Origin: Nocardia aurantia
Lineage (GTDB): Bacteria; Actinomycetota; Actinomycetes; Mycobacteriales; Mycobacteriaceae
Reading direction: 5' to 3'
Length of the DNA: 64,000 bases
NCBI RefSeq assembly: GCF_009604425.1
Contig: NZ_WEGI01000002.1
Location: 372,001 to 436,000, forward strand
Shown: positions 32,919-41,321 of the stretch, in pieces
Numbering within the stretch: the first letter of the stretch is position 1
Layout of the letters: each line of letters begins with the position of its first letter
Translations under genes and position numbers: made by a program
Notes under the pieces: generated by a model
What the model saw: only the letters and a program-made list of their open reading frames with translations
What the model was told of the DNA's origin: nothing
Database searches by the model: none

Positions 32919-33314
32919 TCACTCGGCCCAGTCGGTTTCCCCGCCTGGGCCGATGAGGATCCCGTCGATGCCCGTGCCCGCGAGGTTCCAGGACTCGTGG
33001 CCGGGATGTGGGTCGATGGACAGTTGTGCGCCGTTGTCGAAATGCAGGGTCAGTGCTCCACGGTCGCCGATGTGAAGGTCAGTGATGGTCTTGGTGAACA
33101 GATCGAGCATGGACGATTGGGCCGAGCCGGTGCCGGGCTCGAGCTCGTGCGGTAGACCGTCGGCGTCGCGCAACACGAACGGTGTCTCGATCACCAGCTC
33201 GGCGTTCACCCGGTATCTCGTGTCCGGGTTTCTGGCAACCAGGAGAAGCCGAGTCTGCCAGTCGAATGCGACGCGTTCGACCGTAGCTCCTACCAGCGCC
33301 GTGGGCCTCTTCAT
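32919..33314 (-). CDS. DUF6188-like hypothetical protein
   Basis: 131 residues, no signal or membrane segment. The pattern (VGATVERVAFDWQTRLLLV, VIETPFVLRDADG, a middle LFTKTITDLHIGDRGALTLHFDNGAQLSIDPHPGHESWNLAGTGIDGILIGPGGE) matches small actinobacterial proteins with a beta-rich fold annotated as DUF6188; such genes are often near toxin/immunity or decayed regions. The function is unknown. ATG 33314 is chosen over upstream in-frame codons because the conserved part begins there. The preceding 32661-32918 stretch holds no gene I can support. Confidence 0.6.
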   Translation of the reverse strand: MKRPTALVGATVERVAFDWQTRLLLVARNPDTRYRVNAELVIETPFVLRDADGLPHELEPGTGSAQSSMLDLFTKTITDLHIGDRGALTLHFDNGAQLSIDPHPGHESWNLAGTGIDGILIGPGGETDWAE

Positions 33315-33948
33315 GCCATTCTCATTCCTTGTACAGCGTCCCGCTTGATTGTGGTCGGCGGTGGTAGCCGGGACGTGTCGGCGCGATGTAGCGCGGCCCC
33401 AGCATTCGAGCTCATCGGGACCAGCGACGCTTGCCTCCGCCTCGACAATCGATAGCAGCGAGCTCTCGAGAATCGGCCAACATTGCCGTAACGATCTCAC
33501 GGGATCTGGTCACAGCTGACAGCATACGGATCGCGACTCACTTCATATGAGCCGTAGACCGGCGCTGATGCGGAAAGCATTGTCCAGCAGCATGTCTGCC
33601 CACCGCTCCAGCCGTAGAGATCCTGTGGCATGATCCGTTCACACAGATTCGGAGTCGGCGCACAGCTGTCATGACCACGTCGAACTTACCTGACTGCCCT
33701 GTTCTCGGCGCTGTAGTGGAAACACCGGGAGAGGCCCGATGAACGCGCGTGAGAATGACTGTGTCGCAGTTGATATCGCCGACAATTAGCATGCCGGCGG
33801 CGCTCGTCCAGCATGTCAGCCACGTGCCGGTGACGCTCGGTCAGCATGGCGACCACGTGCCGGTGACGCTCGACCAGCACGGCGACCACGTGCCGCTGCC
33901 CGCCTCCGTCGGTGACGGGGCGGGTGGCGACAGGTATCGGCACTTCGG
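33315..33948. other. Gene-poor, lower-GC stretch with tandem repeat
   Basis: Composition is less GC-rich than the surroundings and open frames here lack ribosome sites and family resemblance. It contains the 33-bp tandem repeat (33802-33900). One minus-strand frame, GTG 33943 to stop 33686 (85 residues), begins 6 nt after the DUF222/HNH stop and reads the repeat as an 11-residue unit; whether it is translated is uncertain. Confidence 0.5.
33802..33900. repeat. 33-bp tandem repeat, three copies
   Basis: Copies at 33802-33834, 33835-33867 and 33868-33900 share the core CACGTGCCGGTGACGCTCG with a few changes (the third copy is the most diverged at its end). The period is a multiple of three, so both strands keep frame: the minus strand reads a charged 11-residue unit of the type RHVVAMLTERH. 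It is directly adjacent units without spacers, so not a CRISPR. Confidence 0.75.
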
Positions 33949-35412
33949 TCAGCTCGGTTTTCGATACACCGGTTCTGTTGTGGGCGCGAAGTATTCGCCC
34001 GGATGATGATATTTGTTGACTCGCGGCCGCCGGGCTGGATCGATGTGGACCGGCGGGATCCATCGGGTACGACCGGCGTCGCGGGCTCCCGGCGCGGCAG
34101 GGCTGGTGCCCCATCCGGTGGAGTGGGTTCCGACCTGCTGGTGATGGGGTTCGCAGACGAACGTGAGCTGATCCGCGTCGGTGCTACCACCGGCGGCCCA
34201 ATCGGTACGGTGGTGAACCTGGCACAGGTAGCCGGGTTTGGTGCAGCCCGGGAAGGTGCAGCCGATATCGCGGGCATGCAGGACGATCCGCTGGTCGGCG
34301 GAGGCGATCCGCTTCGCGCGGCCGAGGTAGAGCGGGCGGCCGTCGTGGCGATCGAACACCGCGAGGTAATGATGGGCGTGCGATGCCAGCCGCACGGCGT
34401 CGCCGATCGAAATCATCGCGCCACCACCAGTCGCCACCGCGGGGCCGGAGATCTCGACTGCCGAACCCGTCGCAGTTGTTTGAGCGACAGCGTCTTCCAG
34501 CTCTTGCAACGTCATCGACAGCACCACGGTGACCGGGAGGCCACGGTGCTGCCCCAGCCTGCCCGAGGCGATACCGTCCCGCAGCACCGCCTTGATCGCA
34601 TCGTGCTGACGCTGCGGGGCGCTGCGGGTATCGCGTTGTGCGACAACCTCGTCCGGGTCACCATCGGTCAGCGGCGCCGGGTCCTCGGGGTTCAGCAGGC
34701 CGGGCTTGGCGAACTTCGCGAAGATCGCCTCCAGATACGCGCGCAGTTCGGGATCCGCGACGACGGTGCACTTCGACATCAGGTCGGGGCCTTGCCTGCC
34801 CATGGTGAACGCCCGCCGGCGGGCACGATCGGCGTCGGTGAACGTCCCGTCGGGGTTGATCAACGCCTCCAGCTTGTCGGCGACCTTCCGCAACTGATCC
34901 GGACGCAATTCACGGGCGTGACCGGCGAGCATCACCTCGGCTTCCGCGCGGGTCGCCGCGTCGACGGTGACCGGCAGATGGTGCATCACATCGCGGATGA
35001 TCTTCACATGTGCGGGTGCGATCGCACCGGCACGCTGGGCTGCCGCCGTCTCCGACAACAACGGTGCCACCGCCTCCCCGGTCATGCCGACATGGTGGGC
35101 CAGATCGTCGGCGGCATGCCAGCGGGCACGGGCTTCGGCCGGGGTGATGCGGAGGCTGTCGGCGAGCGTATCCACGAGATTGTTGGCCGGGAACTCCGTA
35201 TTCGACCATTGTTCCTGCAGTTGCGCGATCCACTCGAGACCGGCCGCGGGAAGCATACGCACCACCGTCTCGACCCTGGAGATCAATGTGAGGCGGTCGC
35301 GGTTCGAGAGTGCCTGGGTGGACAAGGCCGAGACCTGAGCGGCAGCGGCCTCCAGCGCACGGAGGGCAGCCTCCGCGGCGGGGTCGTCTACTGCTTGCAG
35401 GCTCGAACGCAT
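33949..35412 (-). CDS. DUF222 domain protein with C-terminal HNH endonuclease motif (13E12 type)
   Basis: 487 residues. The DUF222 part spans about 20-340 (ADSLRITPAEARARWHAADDL, AGAIAPAHVKIIRDVM). The HNH motif is near residues 395-435: CTFPGCTKPGYLCQVHH, then TDADQLTFVCEPHHQQV, with the Cys pairs and His expected for metal binding. This family is present in many copies in mycobacteria and Nocardia (REP13E12-like) and behaves as a dispersed, possibly mobile element; the biochemical role is unproven. The gene appears intact. It sits in a decayed area, which fits insertion into a plastic site. I see no clear terminal repeats. Confidence 0.88.
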   Translation of the reverse strand: MRSSLQAVDDPAAEAALRALEAAAAQVSALSTQALSNRDRLTLISRVETVVRMLPAAGLEWIAQLQEQWSNTEFPANNLVDTLADSLRITPAEARARWHAADDLAHHVGMTGEAVAPLLSETAAAQRAGAIAPAHVKIIRDVMHHLPVTVDAATRAEAEVMLAGHARELRPDQLRKVADKLEALINPDGTFTDADRARRRAFTMGRQGPDLMSKCTVVADPELRAYLEAIFAKFAKPGLLNPEDPAPLTDGDPDEVVAQRDTRSAPQRQHDAIKAVLRDGIASGRLGQHRGLPVTVVLSMTLQELEDAVAQTTATGSAVEISGPAVATGGGAMISIGDAVRLASHAHHYLAVFDRHDGRPLYLGRAKRIASADQRIVLHARDIGCTFPGCTKPGYLCQVHHRTDWAAGGSTDADQLTFVCEPHHQQVGTHSTGWGTSPAAPGARDAGRTRWIPPVHIDPARRPRVNKYHHPGEYFAPTTEPVYRKPS

Positions 35413-35902
35413 GTTCCCATGATATCCGTCGCCGGATCGGACACGCTAGCGAAAAATTGTCTCTACCTGCGCATTCGGGCGTGTCGGGGTGCGACGGTCG
35501 CGGCACCGATCCTCCACCGGGCTACCCGGCCTCGGCACAGAGGAGGTCGATCAACGCCGGGAAGCGTTGTTCCGGTTCGGCCCCGCGCGACTGGGCCGTA
35601 TTGCTGTTGCCACGATCGACCTGCCGGATCGGGCCGCTCACCGGAGGAGCCACGAGTGGAGGAGTCGACACCTTCGACTGGCCCGGGGTACGGCAGTCGA
35701 GAGAAGACCTGGACACGCATCCGGCGTTGCCGCGCATAATATTTCGGGACAGCCGGACGAACTGTCTCGAGCTCAACCTCGAAACTCACGGGCCCGTCAT
35801 CCGCAGCCCGCACCCGTTGGCTCGTTGCCGTGGACGACATGCGTCGCCGGTCGCGCACCTGCCGGACCGGCCGGTCGCGTGCCGACGATCCTGCCCTCCG
35901 AC
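35413..35902. other. Intergenic region without supported genes
   Basis: 490 nt between the DUF222/HNH start and the stop of the isochorismatase-like gene. Several open frames exist on both strands but none has a ribosome site, family motif or consistent codon bias. It must contain the promoter of the DUF222 gene; I see no clear hexamers or terminator hairpin. Confidence 0.5.
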
Positions 35903-36655
35903 TTACAGCGTCTTTACCAGATCCGCTGCGGTGGCGGTGAATCCGAAGCACTGGCGGACGTTGTAGACGGTGGCGTCCAGGCAGTACGAAGGGGAGGTGG
36001 TGGCGACGGCGTCGGTGAGCATGACCACGTCGTAGCCGATGTTCGCGGCGTCCATCAGGGTGGCGAGGACGCACTGGTCGGCGTTGACGCCCGCGAACAG
36101 CAGGGTGTCCACTCGGAGGTTACGGAGTGCGGAATCCAGTGGGGTGTCGACGAATCCGCTCATGCGATATTTGTCGATGCGGATATCCTCGGGCACGATG
36201 GTCAGGTCGTCGACCACTGCGGCGCCCCAGCTGCCCGCTTCCAGGACGGCGGTGCTGAGAGAGCTTGCGGGGCTGCCGATTCCGTTGCCGTCCCCGGCCG
36301 GGTCGTAGACGTGCAGCACGTTCGGGGGCAGGTTGACCCGATCGGGACGGTTGCCCCAGTTCACCCAGATCACCGGGATTTGCGCGGCGCGCACCGCGGG
36401 CAGTGCGGCGGCGACGGTTTCGACGGCTGCCCGGGTGCCGGAGATGTCGACGCCGATGCTCGCCAGCCAGCCGTCCGGGTGGCAGAAATCGTTCTGGAGG
36501 TCGACGATCAGCAAGGCCGCACGCTCCAGGTCCAGCGACAGATCCTGTGGGAGCGCGGACAATTCGATCGACCGGGGCGGGCGGGCGGGGCGGCGCAGAT
36601 CGGCCCGGTCCGGCGTCAGCGTCCAGCGATTTCGGTCGTGCACGGTGCTGCTCAT
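35903..36655 (-). CDS. Isochorismatase-like cysteine hydrolase
   Basis: 250 residues. The catalytic triad of the family is visible: Asp52 (IVDLQNDFCHP), Lys162 (RIDKYRMSGF) and Cys195 (GVNADQCVLATL), with the cis-peptide before the cysteine expected at GVN. Related enzymes hydrolyse peroxyureidoacrylate (RutB), N-carbamoylsarcosine or biuret, all C-N bond cleavages of carbamoyl compounds. It lies 48 nt after the amidase gene on the same strand and is probably in one operon with it. This context favours a carbamoyl or amide substrate in nitrogen-compound breakdown. Confidence 0.88.
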   Translation of the reverse strand: MSSTVHDRNRWTLTPDRADLRRPARPPRSIELSALPQDLSLDLERAALLIVDLQNDFCHPDGWLASIGVDISGTRAAVETVAAALPAVRAAQIPVIWVNWGNRPDRVNLPPNVLHVYDPAGDGNGIGSPASSLSTAVLEAGSWGAAVVDDLTIVPEDIRIDKYRMSGFVDTPLDSALRNLRVDTLLFAGVNADQCVLATLMDAANIGYDVVMLTDAVATTSPSYCLDATVYNVRQCFGFTATAADLVKTL

Positions 36656-36703
36656 TTCTGTCCGGATGTCTTCAGGGGTGCGGGACCGCGAAGGGCGGGC
36701 CGA

Positions 36704-38191
36704 TCATGAGCGGGCCGCGAAGGACAGCAGGCTACGATCCTGGCCGGGGCCGGCGAGCAGGCACAGGCCGAGGGGCAGGCCGTCGAGTTGCGGACCGGGC
36801 AGGGTCAGGGCGGGCAGGCCGGCCAGGGAGGCGTGGCAGGTCAGGCGGAGGGTTGCCTGGCGGGTCGATTCGACGGTGGCCGGGTCGGCGTTGCGGTGCG
36901 GCGCCGGGGAGGCAGCCGCGGGGAGAGCGAAGGCGGTGCCGGAGGGTAGTGCGGCATGCCACGCTTTTGCGGTGCGGCGCAACACTTCTCGGGCTTCGGC
37001 TTCGGTTGCGGGGGTGACCGAACGGCCGAACTCGAATCGGGCGGCGATCTCGGGGGCGAGGGCGCCGGGATGCTTCGTGACGAAATCGCCGTGCAGGCGC
37101 CAGGCTTCCGCCGCTTGCACGGCCCGGAAGGCGGCGAGCACGGCGGTCAAGGCCTCGGTGGACGCGGGCCGGTCGGGCCGATCTGACGACGGCGGTGATG
37201 GAAGGCCCGGACCGTGAGGCAGTGAGGTACTCACCGTGTGAGGCGGCGGGGCGCTTGCCGTGTGGGTTGACGAGGCACTCGCCACGTCGGGTGACGGAGC
37301 ACTCGCGACGGCAGGCGGCGCGGGATCCGCCGGGAGAGCGGATCGGGAGACCGCGACCTCGGGCCCGATACCCGTTGCGGCATCGTCGATTTCGGCCGGG
37401 ACCGAATCTCTGGCGGGGCGATCGGGTCCCGGATCGGTGGCTTCGGAGAGATCGGGCAGGGGTACCTCGACCGGTCGCACCTCCACTCCGAGGGCGTGCA
37501 CCGCGGCCGTGAAGAGGGTTCGGGCCGATTCGGGTAGCAGGTCGATCAGGCTGGGGGCGAGCAGGATCGTGGTGATGGGATGCCGCGGTTGCGGCGGCAG
37601 TAGGGCGTCGGCGGCTCGCGTGAGCAGGTCCAGGTCTCGGGTGAGCAGGCCGACGGTGTCGAAACTCGGTGCCAGGCCGAGTAATCCGGTGCGGGAGACG
37701 GCATCGTGGGTGGTGCGCAGGCCGTACAGTCCGCAGTAGGAGGCGGGGACCCGGATCGAGCCGGCGGTGTCGGTGCCCAGGCCGATGTCGGCGACGCCCG
37801 CTGCCACGGCGGCGGCCGGGCCGCTGCTGGATCCGCCGCAGAGGTGTTGCGGCGCTACCGGATTGGGGACCGCACCGTAGTGGATGTTCGCGCCTTCCAG
37901 GGAGAAGGCGAGCTCGTCGGTGAGGGCCATACCCGTGATGTCGGCGCCGGCGTTCAGCAGCGCGGTGACCGCGTCGGCGTGGGAGGTTTCGACGGGGGCC
38001 TCGGCGAGCCAGGCGGGGTTGCCCGCGCCGATCTGCTGACCGGCCACGGCGAAGAGGTCCTTCACCGCCACCCTCGCGTGGTTCAGGGGGCCGTAGTCGC
38101 CGGGTACCAGGGGGCCGTCCGGCGGCAGCACTCGCCACATCGAGGTGTCGGTGGGGAATTCGTCGACGGGTGTGACGGGAGGGCTGCTCAC
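36704..38191 (-). CDS. Amidase signature family protein with low-complexity insert
   Basis: 495 residues. The Ser-cisSer-Lys triad is present: Lys44 (VAVKDLFAV), Ser in GGSSSGP (121-125) and nucleophile Ser145 (DTAGSIRVPAS). Residues about 251-344 are an Ala/Pro/Ser/Asp-rich stretch with no parallel in ordinary amidases, inserted between the core and the C-terminal helices (from EALTAVLAAFRAVQAAEAW). Several such enzymes act in allophanate, biuret or ureidomalonate cleavage. The GTG at 38191 is chosen because a TAGGCT -10 ends 7 nt upstream (leaderless) and the palindromic operator lies just beyond; the longer frame to 38230 would start inside the operator. Confidence 0.85.
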   Translation of the reverse strand: MSSPPVTPVDEFPTDTSMWRVLPPDGPLVPGDYGPLNHARVAVKDLFAVAGQQIGAGNPAWLAEAPVETSHADAVTALLNAGADITGMALTDELAFSLEGANIHYGAVPNPVAPQHLCGGSSSGPAAAVAAGVADIGLGTDTAGSIRVPASYCGLYGLRTTHDAVSRTGLLGLAPSFDTVGLLTRDLDLLTRAADALLPPQPRHPITTILLAPSLIDLLPESARTLFTAAVHALGVEVRPVEVPLPDLSEATDPGPDRPARDSVPAEIDDAATGIGPEVAVSRSALPADPAPPAVASAPSPDVASASSTHTASAPPPHTVSTSLPHGPGLPSPPSSDRPDRPASTEALTAVLAAFRAVQAAEAWRLHGDFVTKHPGALAPEIAARFEFGRSVTPATEAEAREVLRRTAKAWHAALPSGTAFALPAAASPAPHRNADPATVESTRQATLRLTCHASLAGLPALTLPGPQLDGLPLGLCLLAGPGQDRSLLSFAARS

Positions 38192-38198
38192 CGTTCCG

Positions 38199-38230
38199 AG
38201 CCTAGCCAGAAATGTTGATGGCATGAACAT
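38199..38230 (-). promoter_or_regulatory. Amidase promoter with palindromic operator
   Basis: Minus-strand -10 TAGGCT at 38204-38199 ends 7 nt before the GTG 38191. The operator ATGTTGATG-G-CATGAACAT (38212-38230) differs by one base from a perfect palindrome and lies in the -35/spacer zone, a position suited to repression. It has the same arms as the site at 30562-30580. Confidence 0.62.
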
Positions 38231-38334
38231 GTCGCGTAACGGCGGTGTGAACGCTGACCGGCCGGGCCGGTGCGGTGGTCAACAGGGGTGGAGGTTCATG
38301 CCGAGGCCGTCCCGAGAGATTTACGTCGGCGCAA

Positions 38335-38384
38335 TACAGTCCGAATAGGGTTGCCGATGTAAGTGTGATCAACATTTTGGAGGT
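38335..38384 (+). promoter_or_regulatory. MBL-fold gene promoter, operator copy and ribosome site
   Basis: A TACAGT -10 at 38335-38340 is followed by a third, weaker copy of the palindrome (38357-38375, ATGTAAGTG-T-GATCAACAT; 14 of 18 arm positions match the perfect site) and then by GGAGGT at 38379-38384 before the GTG at 38388. The operator lies just downstream of the expected start point. Confidence 0.5.
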
Positions 38385-38387
38385 CCC

Positions 38388-39320
38388 GTGGGGTCGGCGC
38401 GAGGGGAATTCTGCGCGGTGGCCGAGGAGTGGTTCGCGGTGCGCGATCTCGGCGACGGGATGTACCTGATCAACGAACCCGGGCATGTGGCCAGTTATCT
38501 GGTGGTCGGCAGCCGGTCGGCGTTGTTGTTCGATTCCGGGATGGGGATCGCGGCGATCTCGCGGATCGTCAGCGGGCTGACGGCGTTGCCGATCCTGGTG
38601 GTCTCCTCGCATCACCACACCGACCACCGGGGTGGGAACGCCGATCTCGCCGCGCACGCGGACATCACCGACTTCGCGGCGCATCCGGCGGCGCGGAATC
38701 CGGCGTCCGGATGTGCGCACGCCGCCGCCGATCCGGCCTTTCTCGGGGCCTACGCGGCGGCGATGGCCGGTGTCGTCGACGCGTATCGGCGCTTCGCGGA
38801 GGCGGATCGGCGATACTTCTTCAGCCAGGCCCGGGTCGACGCGATGCGGGCGCTGCCGGATCTGAGCGGGTGGGCGATTCCGGCCACCGAGGTCACGCGG
38901 ACGCTCGCCGACGGGGAGATCCTCGACCTCGGGGATCGGCGGTTCGAGGTGCTGCACACGCCGGGTCACGCGCCCGACGCGCTGTGCCTGTTCGACCGCG
39001 CCTCCGGGACGCTGCTGTCCGGTGACACCGTGCTCACCGCGGCACACTGGCTGCACGGGCCGGGGGCCGATCCGGCGGCCTTCGCCGCGTCCACCGCGCG
39101 GCTGGCCGGTCTGCCGATCCGGCGAATCCTGCCCGCGCACAACCTGATCACCGAACTTCCGGGGCGCGCGGCCGGCGAGGTCGCTGCCGCGGCGGCCGCG
39201 CTGCTCGCCGGGACCACCGCCGCCGCGCCCGGCGCCGATCTGCTCGGGAATCCGGTCGTCCGGCACGACTGCGGACCGGTCACCCTGCTCACCCCCGCCC
39301 TCGGAAAGGAATCATCATGA
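38388..39320 (+). CDS. MBL-fold metallo-hydrolase
   Basis: 310 residues. The zinc motif HxHxDH is His75-x-His77-x-Asp79-His80 (SSHHHTDHRGG); further ligands are in HTPGHAPDALCLFD (near 188) and LLSGDTVLTAAHW, with a last His in ILPAHNLI. The general class includes glyoxalase II, lactonases and beta-lactamases, so hydrolysis of a cyclic or thioester bond is expected. The GTG 38388 follows GGAGGT at a short 3-nt spacing; GTG 38418 is an alternative. It is coupled to the cupin gene (ATGA overlap), and its promoter carries the palindrome shared with the amidohydrolase operon. Confidence 0.85.
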   Translation: MGSARGEFCAVAEEWFAVRDLGDGMYLINEPGHVASYLVVGSRSALLFDSGMGIAAISRIVSGLTALPILVVSSHHHTDHRGGNADLAAHADITDFAAHPAARNPASGCAHAAADPAFLGAYAAAMAGVVDAYRRFAEADRRYFFSQARVDAMRALPDLSGWAIPATEVTRTLADGEILDLGDRRFEVLHTPGHAPDALCLFDRASGTLLSGDTVLTAAHWLHGPGADPAAFAASTARLAGLPIRRILPAHNLITELPGRAAGEVAAAAAALLAGTTAAAPGADLLGNPVVRHDCGPVTLLTPALGKESS

Positions 39321-39784
39321 CCGGCGCTCCGCCCGTCGTCCGTCGCCTCGGCGACCTGCACGCCTCGCTCATCTCCCCGGCCGACACGGTCCGGTTGTGC
39401 ACCCTCGCCGGTCCCGAACACGGTTCCGCCGCAAGTGTTTTCCTGGAAATCTGGGAACCGGGTGGGGCGCAGCCGGTGAATTCGCATCCCGATTCGGCGG
39501 AGATCTTCCTGGTGCTGGCCGGGACGGCCCTCGCCTACAGCGACGAGCATGTCGCCGAGCTGACCGCGGGCGACATCCTGGTGTTGCAGCCGGGTTCCGC
39601 GCATCGGATCGTCAACACCTCGGCGAGCGAACGGCTGTACACGGTCACGGTCATGGCCGACGACGGCGGGTTCGCCGCGCTGGTCGCCGCGGGTACCCGG
39701 GTTCCGTTGCACACCAGCGATATTCGTGTCCTGACCGGGATTGCGGCGGATACCGATCCGGATTCGGGGCGCGACACGGCGTAA
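39317..39784 (+). CDS. Cupin-domain protein
   Basis: 155 residues, one cupin barrel: motif 1 PVNSHPDSAEIFLVLAGTALAY (about 54-75) and motif 2 AGDILVLQPGSAHRIVN (about 88-104). Two His and one Glu fit metal ligands, so it may be a small isomerase, hydrolase or dioxygenase-like enzyme, for example of the ureidoglycolate or mannose-isomerase type; sequence alone does not decide. It is translated with the MBL-fold gene and probably works on the same pathway. Confidence 0.8.
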   Translation: MTGAPPVVRRLGDLHASLISPADTVRLCTLAGPEHGSAASVFLEIWEPGGAQPVNSHPDSAEIFLVLAGTALAYSDEHVAELTAGDILVLQPGSAHRIVNTSASERLYTVTVMADDGGFAALVAAGTRVPLHTSDIRVLTGIAADTDPDSGRDTA

Positions 39785-39852
39785 ATCGGATGCGCCCGGG
39801 GCGTCCGGTTTCCTACCGTGGTGGAAACGTACACCGCTGGAAGGAGTCCGGA

Positions 39853-41076
39853 ATGTTTCCCGTCGAGCTGCGCGGTACCCGGGCGCAGACGCTGATGTGG
39901 GCCCACGAGCACGAGGTCGAGCCGGCCGCGTTGCGGCAGTTGCGCAATATCGCGCAACTGGAATGGGTGCACGGCGTCCGCGTGATGCCGGACGTGCATC
40001 TCGGCAAGGGCGCCACCGTCGGTTCGGTCATCGCCATGCGCGACGCGGTCGCCCCGGCCGCGGTCGGGGTCGACATCGGCTGCGGGATGGAGGCCGTGCG
40101 GACCTCCCTGACCGCCGCCGACCTGCCCGCCGGCCTGCACGGGCTGCGCACCCGGATCGAGCGCGCGGTTCCGGTCGGGTTCGCCGCGCACGACGATCCG
40201 GTCGACGTGACCCGGTTGGAGGCGCGGGTCGTCGGGCAGCATGCCGCGGGCACCACCCTGCGTGCCGGGTGGCAGCGGTTCTGGCGGGCGTTCGCGGAGC
40301 TGGATCCGGTCGCGGGACCGCGGGAGTCGAAGGCGCACAAGCAGATGGGCACCCTCGGGGGTGGCAACCATTTCATCGAGGTGTGCCTGGACACCACCGA
40401 TCGGGTGTGGGTGCTGCTGCATTCGGGCAGCCGCAACATCGGCAAGGAGCTGGCCGAGCGGCATATGACCGTGGCTCGGGCACTGCCGCACAACCGGGAT
40501 CTGCCCGATCGCGATCTGGCCGTATTCCTGTCCGGCACACCGGAGATGGCCGCCTACCGGCGCGACCTGACCTGGGCGCAGGAATACGCCGCCCGCAACC
40601 GGGCGGTGATGCTGGCGCTGGTGTGCTCGGCGGTGCGGGACGAATTCACCGGAGTGCCGGTCACATTCGACGATCCGATCTCCTGCCACCACAACTACGT
40701 GGCCGAGGAGACCATCGACGGTGTGCCGATGCTGGTGACCCGCAAGGGCGCGGTGCGCGCCGGCGCCGGGGATCTCGCGCTGATCCCGGGTTCCATGGGG
40801 ACGCGGTCGTATGTGGTTCGTGGCAAGGGCAATCCGGCGTCGTTCGAGTCCGCCTCGCACGGCGCGGGACGCCGGATGAGCCGCAGCGCCGCCAAGAAGC
40901 AGTTCACGGTGGCGGACCTGATCGCACAGACCGAGGGGGTGGAGTCCCGTAAGGACGCCGGGGTGGTCGACGAGATTCCCGCCGCCTACAAGGACATCGA
41001 CGAGGTCATCGCCGCCCAGGCGGATCTGGTCGAGGTGGTCGCGACACTGCGCCAGGTGTTGTGCGTGAAGGGCTGA
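39853..41076 (+). CDS. rtcB: RtcB-family RNA ligase
   Basis: 407 residues; joins RNA 2',3'-cyclic phosphate or 3'-phosphate ends to 5'-OH ends with GTP and manganese. Key residues are present: Asp74 and Cys77 in GVDIGCGME, KQMGTLGGGNHFIEV, LHSGSRNIGKELAERH, DPISCHHNYV, and the guanylylated His in ASHGAGRRMSR near residue 336, with the final ESRKDAGVVDEIPAAYKDIDEV. AAGGAG precedes the ATG; the longer frame upstream is a shadow of the cupin gene. No archease or rtcA lies nearby. A role in RNA repair is inferred from the family. Confidence 0.93.
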   Translation: MFPVELRGTRAQTLMWAHEHEVEPAALRQLRNIAQLEWVHGVRVMPDVHLGKGATVGSVIAMRDAVAPAAVGVDIGCGMEAVRTSLTAADLPAGLHGLRTRIERAVPVGFAAHDDPVDVTRLEARVVGQHAAGTTLRAGWQRFWRAFAELDPVAGPRESKAHKQMGTLGGGNHFIEVCLDTTDRVWVLLHSGSRNIGKELAERHMTVARALPHNRDLPDRDLAVFLSGTPEMAAYRRDLTWAQEYAARNRAVMLALVCSAVRDEFTGVPVTFDDPISCHHNYVAEETIDGVPMLVTRKGAVRAGAGDLALIPGSMGTRSYVVRGKGNPASFESASHGAGRRMSRSAAKKQFTVADLIAQTEGVESRKDAGVVDEIPAAYKDIDEVIAAQADLVEVVATLRQVLCVKG

Positions 41077-41147
41077 CGTCGGGCGAAAGTGCGCACCGGA
41101 CGCCAAGGGCCCGCGCGTCGCCCGGGTGGTGCACACGACGCAACCCT

Positions 41148-41184
41148 GGTGCGCCCGCACGACCGAGGTGGTGCGGGGTGCACC
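41148..41184. terminator. Imperfect hairpin between rtcB and glbN
   Basis: GGTGCG-type arm at 41148-41160 pairs with 41171-41184 with one bulge across a 10-nt loop. It lies between the convergent rtcB and truncated haemoglobin genes and may terminate both; the stem is imperfect. Confidence 0.35.
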
Positions 41185-41321
41185 GGGTGTAGTGCACATC
41201 CTCGAATGCCCGCTGGGCCTCGCGTCTGTGCGGTTCGCACCGAACCGTATCCCGGAAGCCGAGAGGCCGCGGCGATCCCATTGGGCAGCGCAGGCAATCC
41301 CTGGGTGAGGTGACGGTCCTG

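Noticed and set aside
33802..33900. CRISPR array
   Set aside because: The 33-bp units are adjacent and almost identical over their full length, with no unique spacers; no cas genes are present.
41077..41321. Small RNA or gene in the rtcB-glbN gap
   Set aside because: Only imperfect stems and short unsupported frames are visible.
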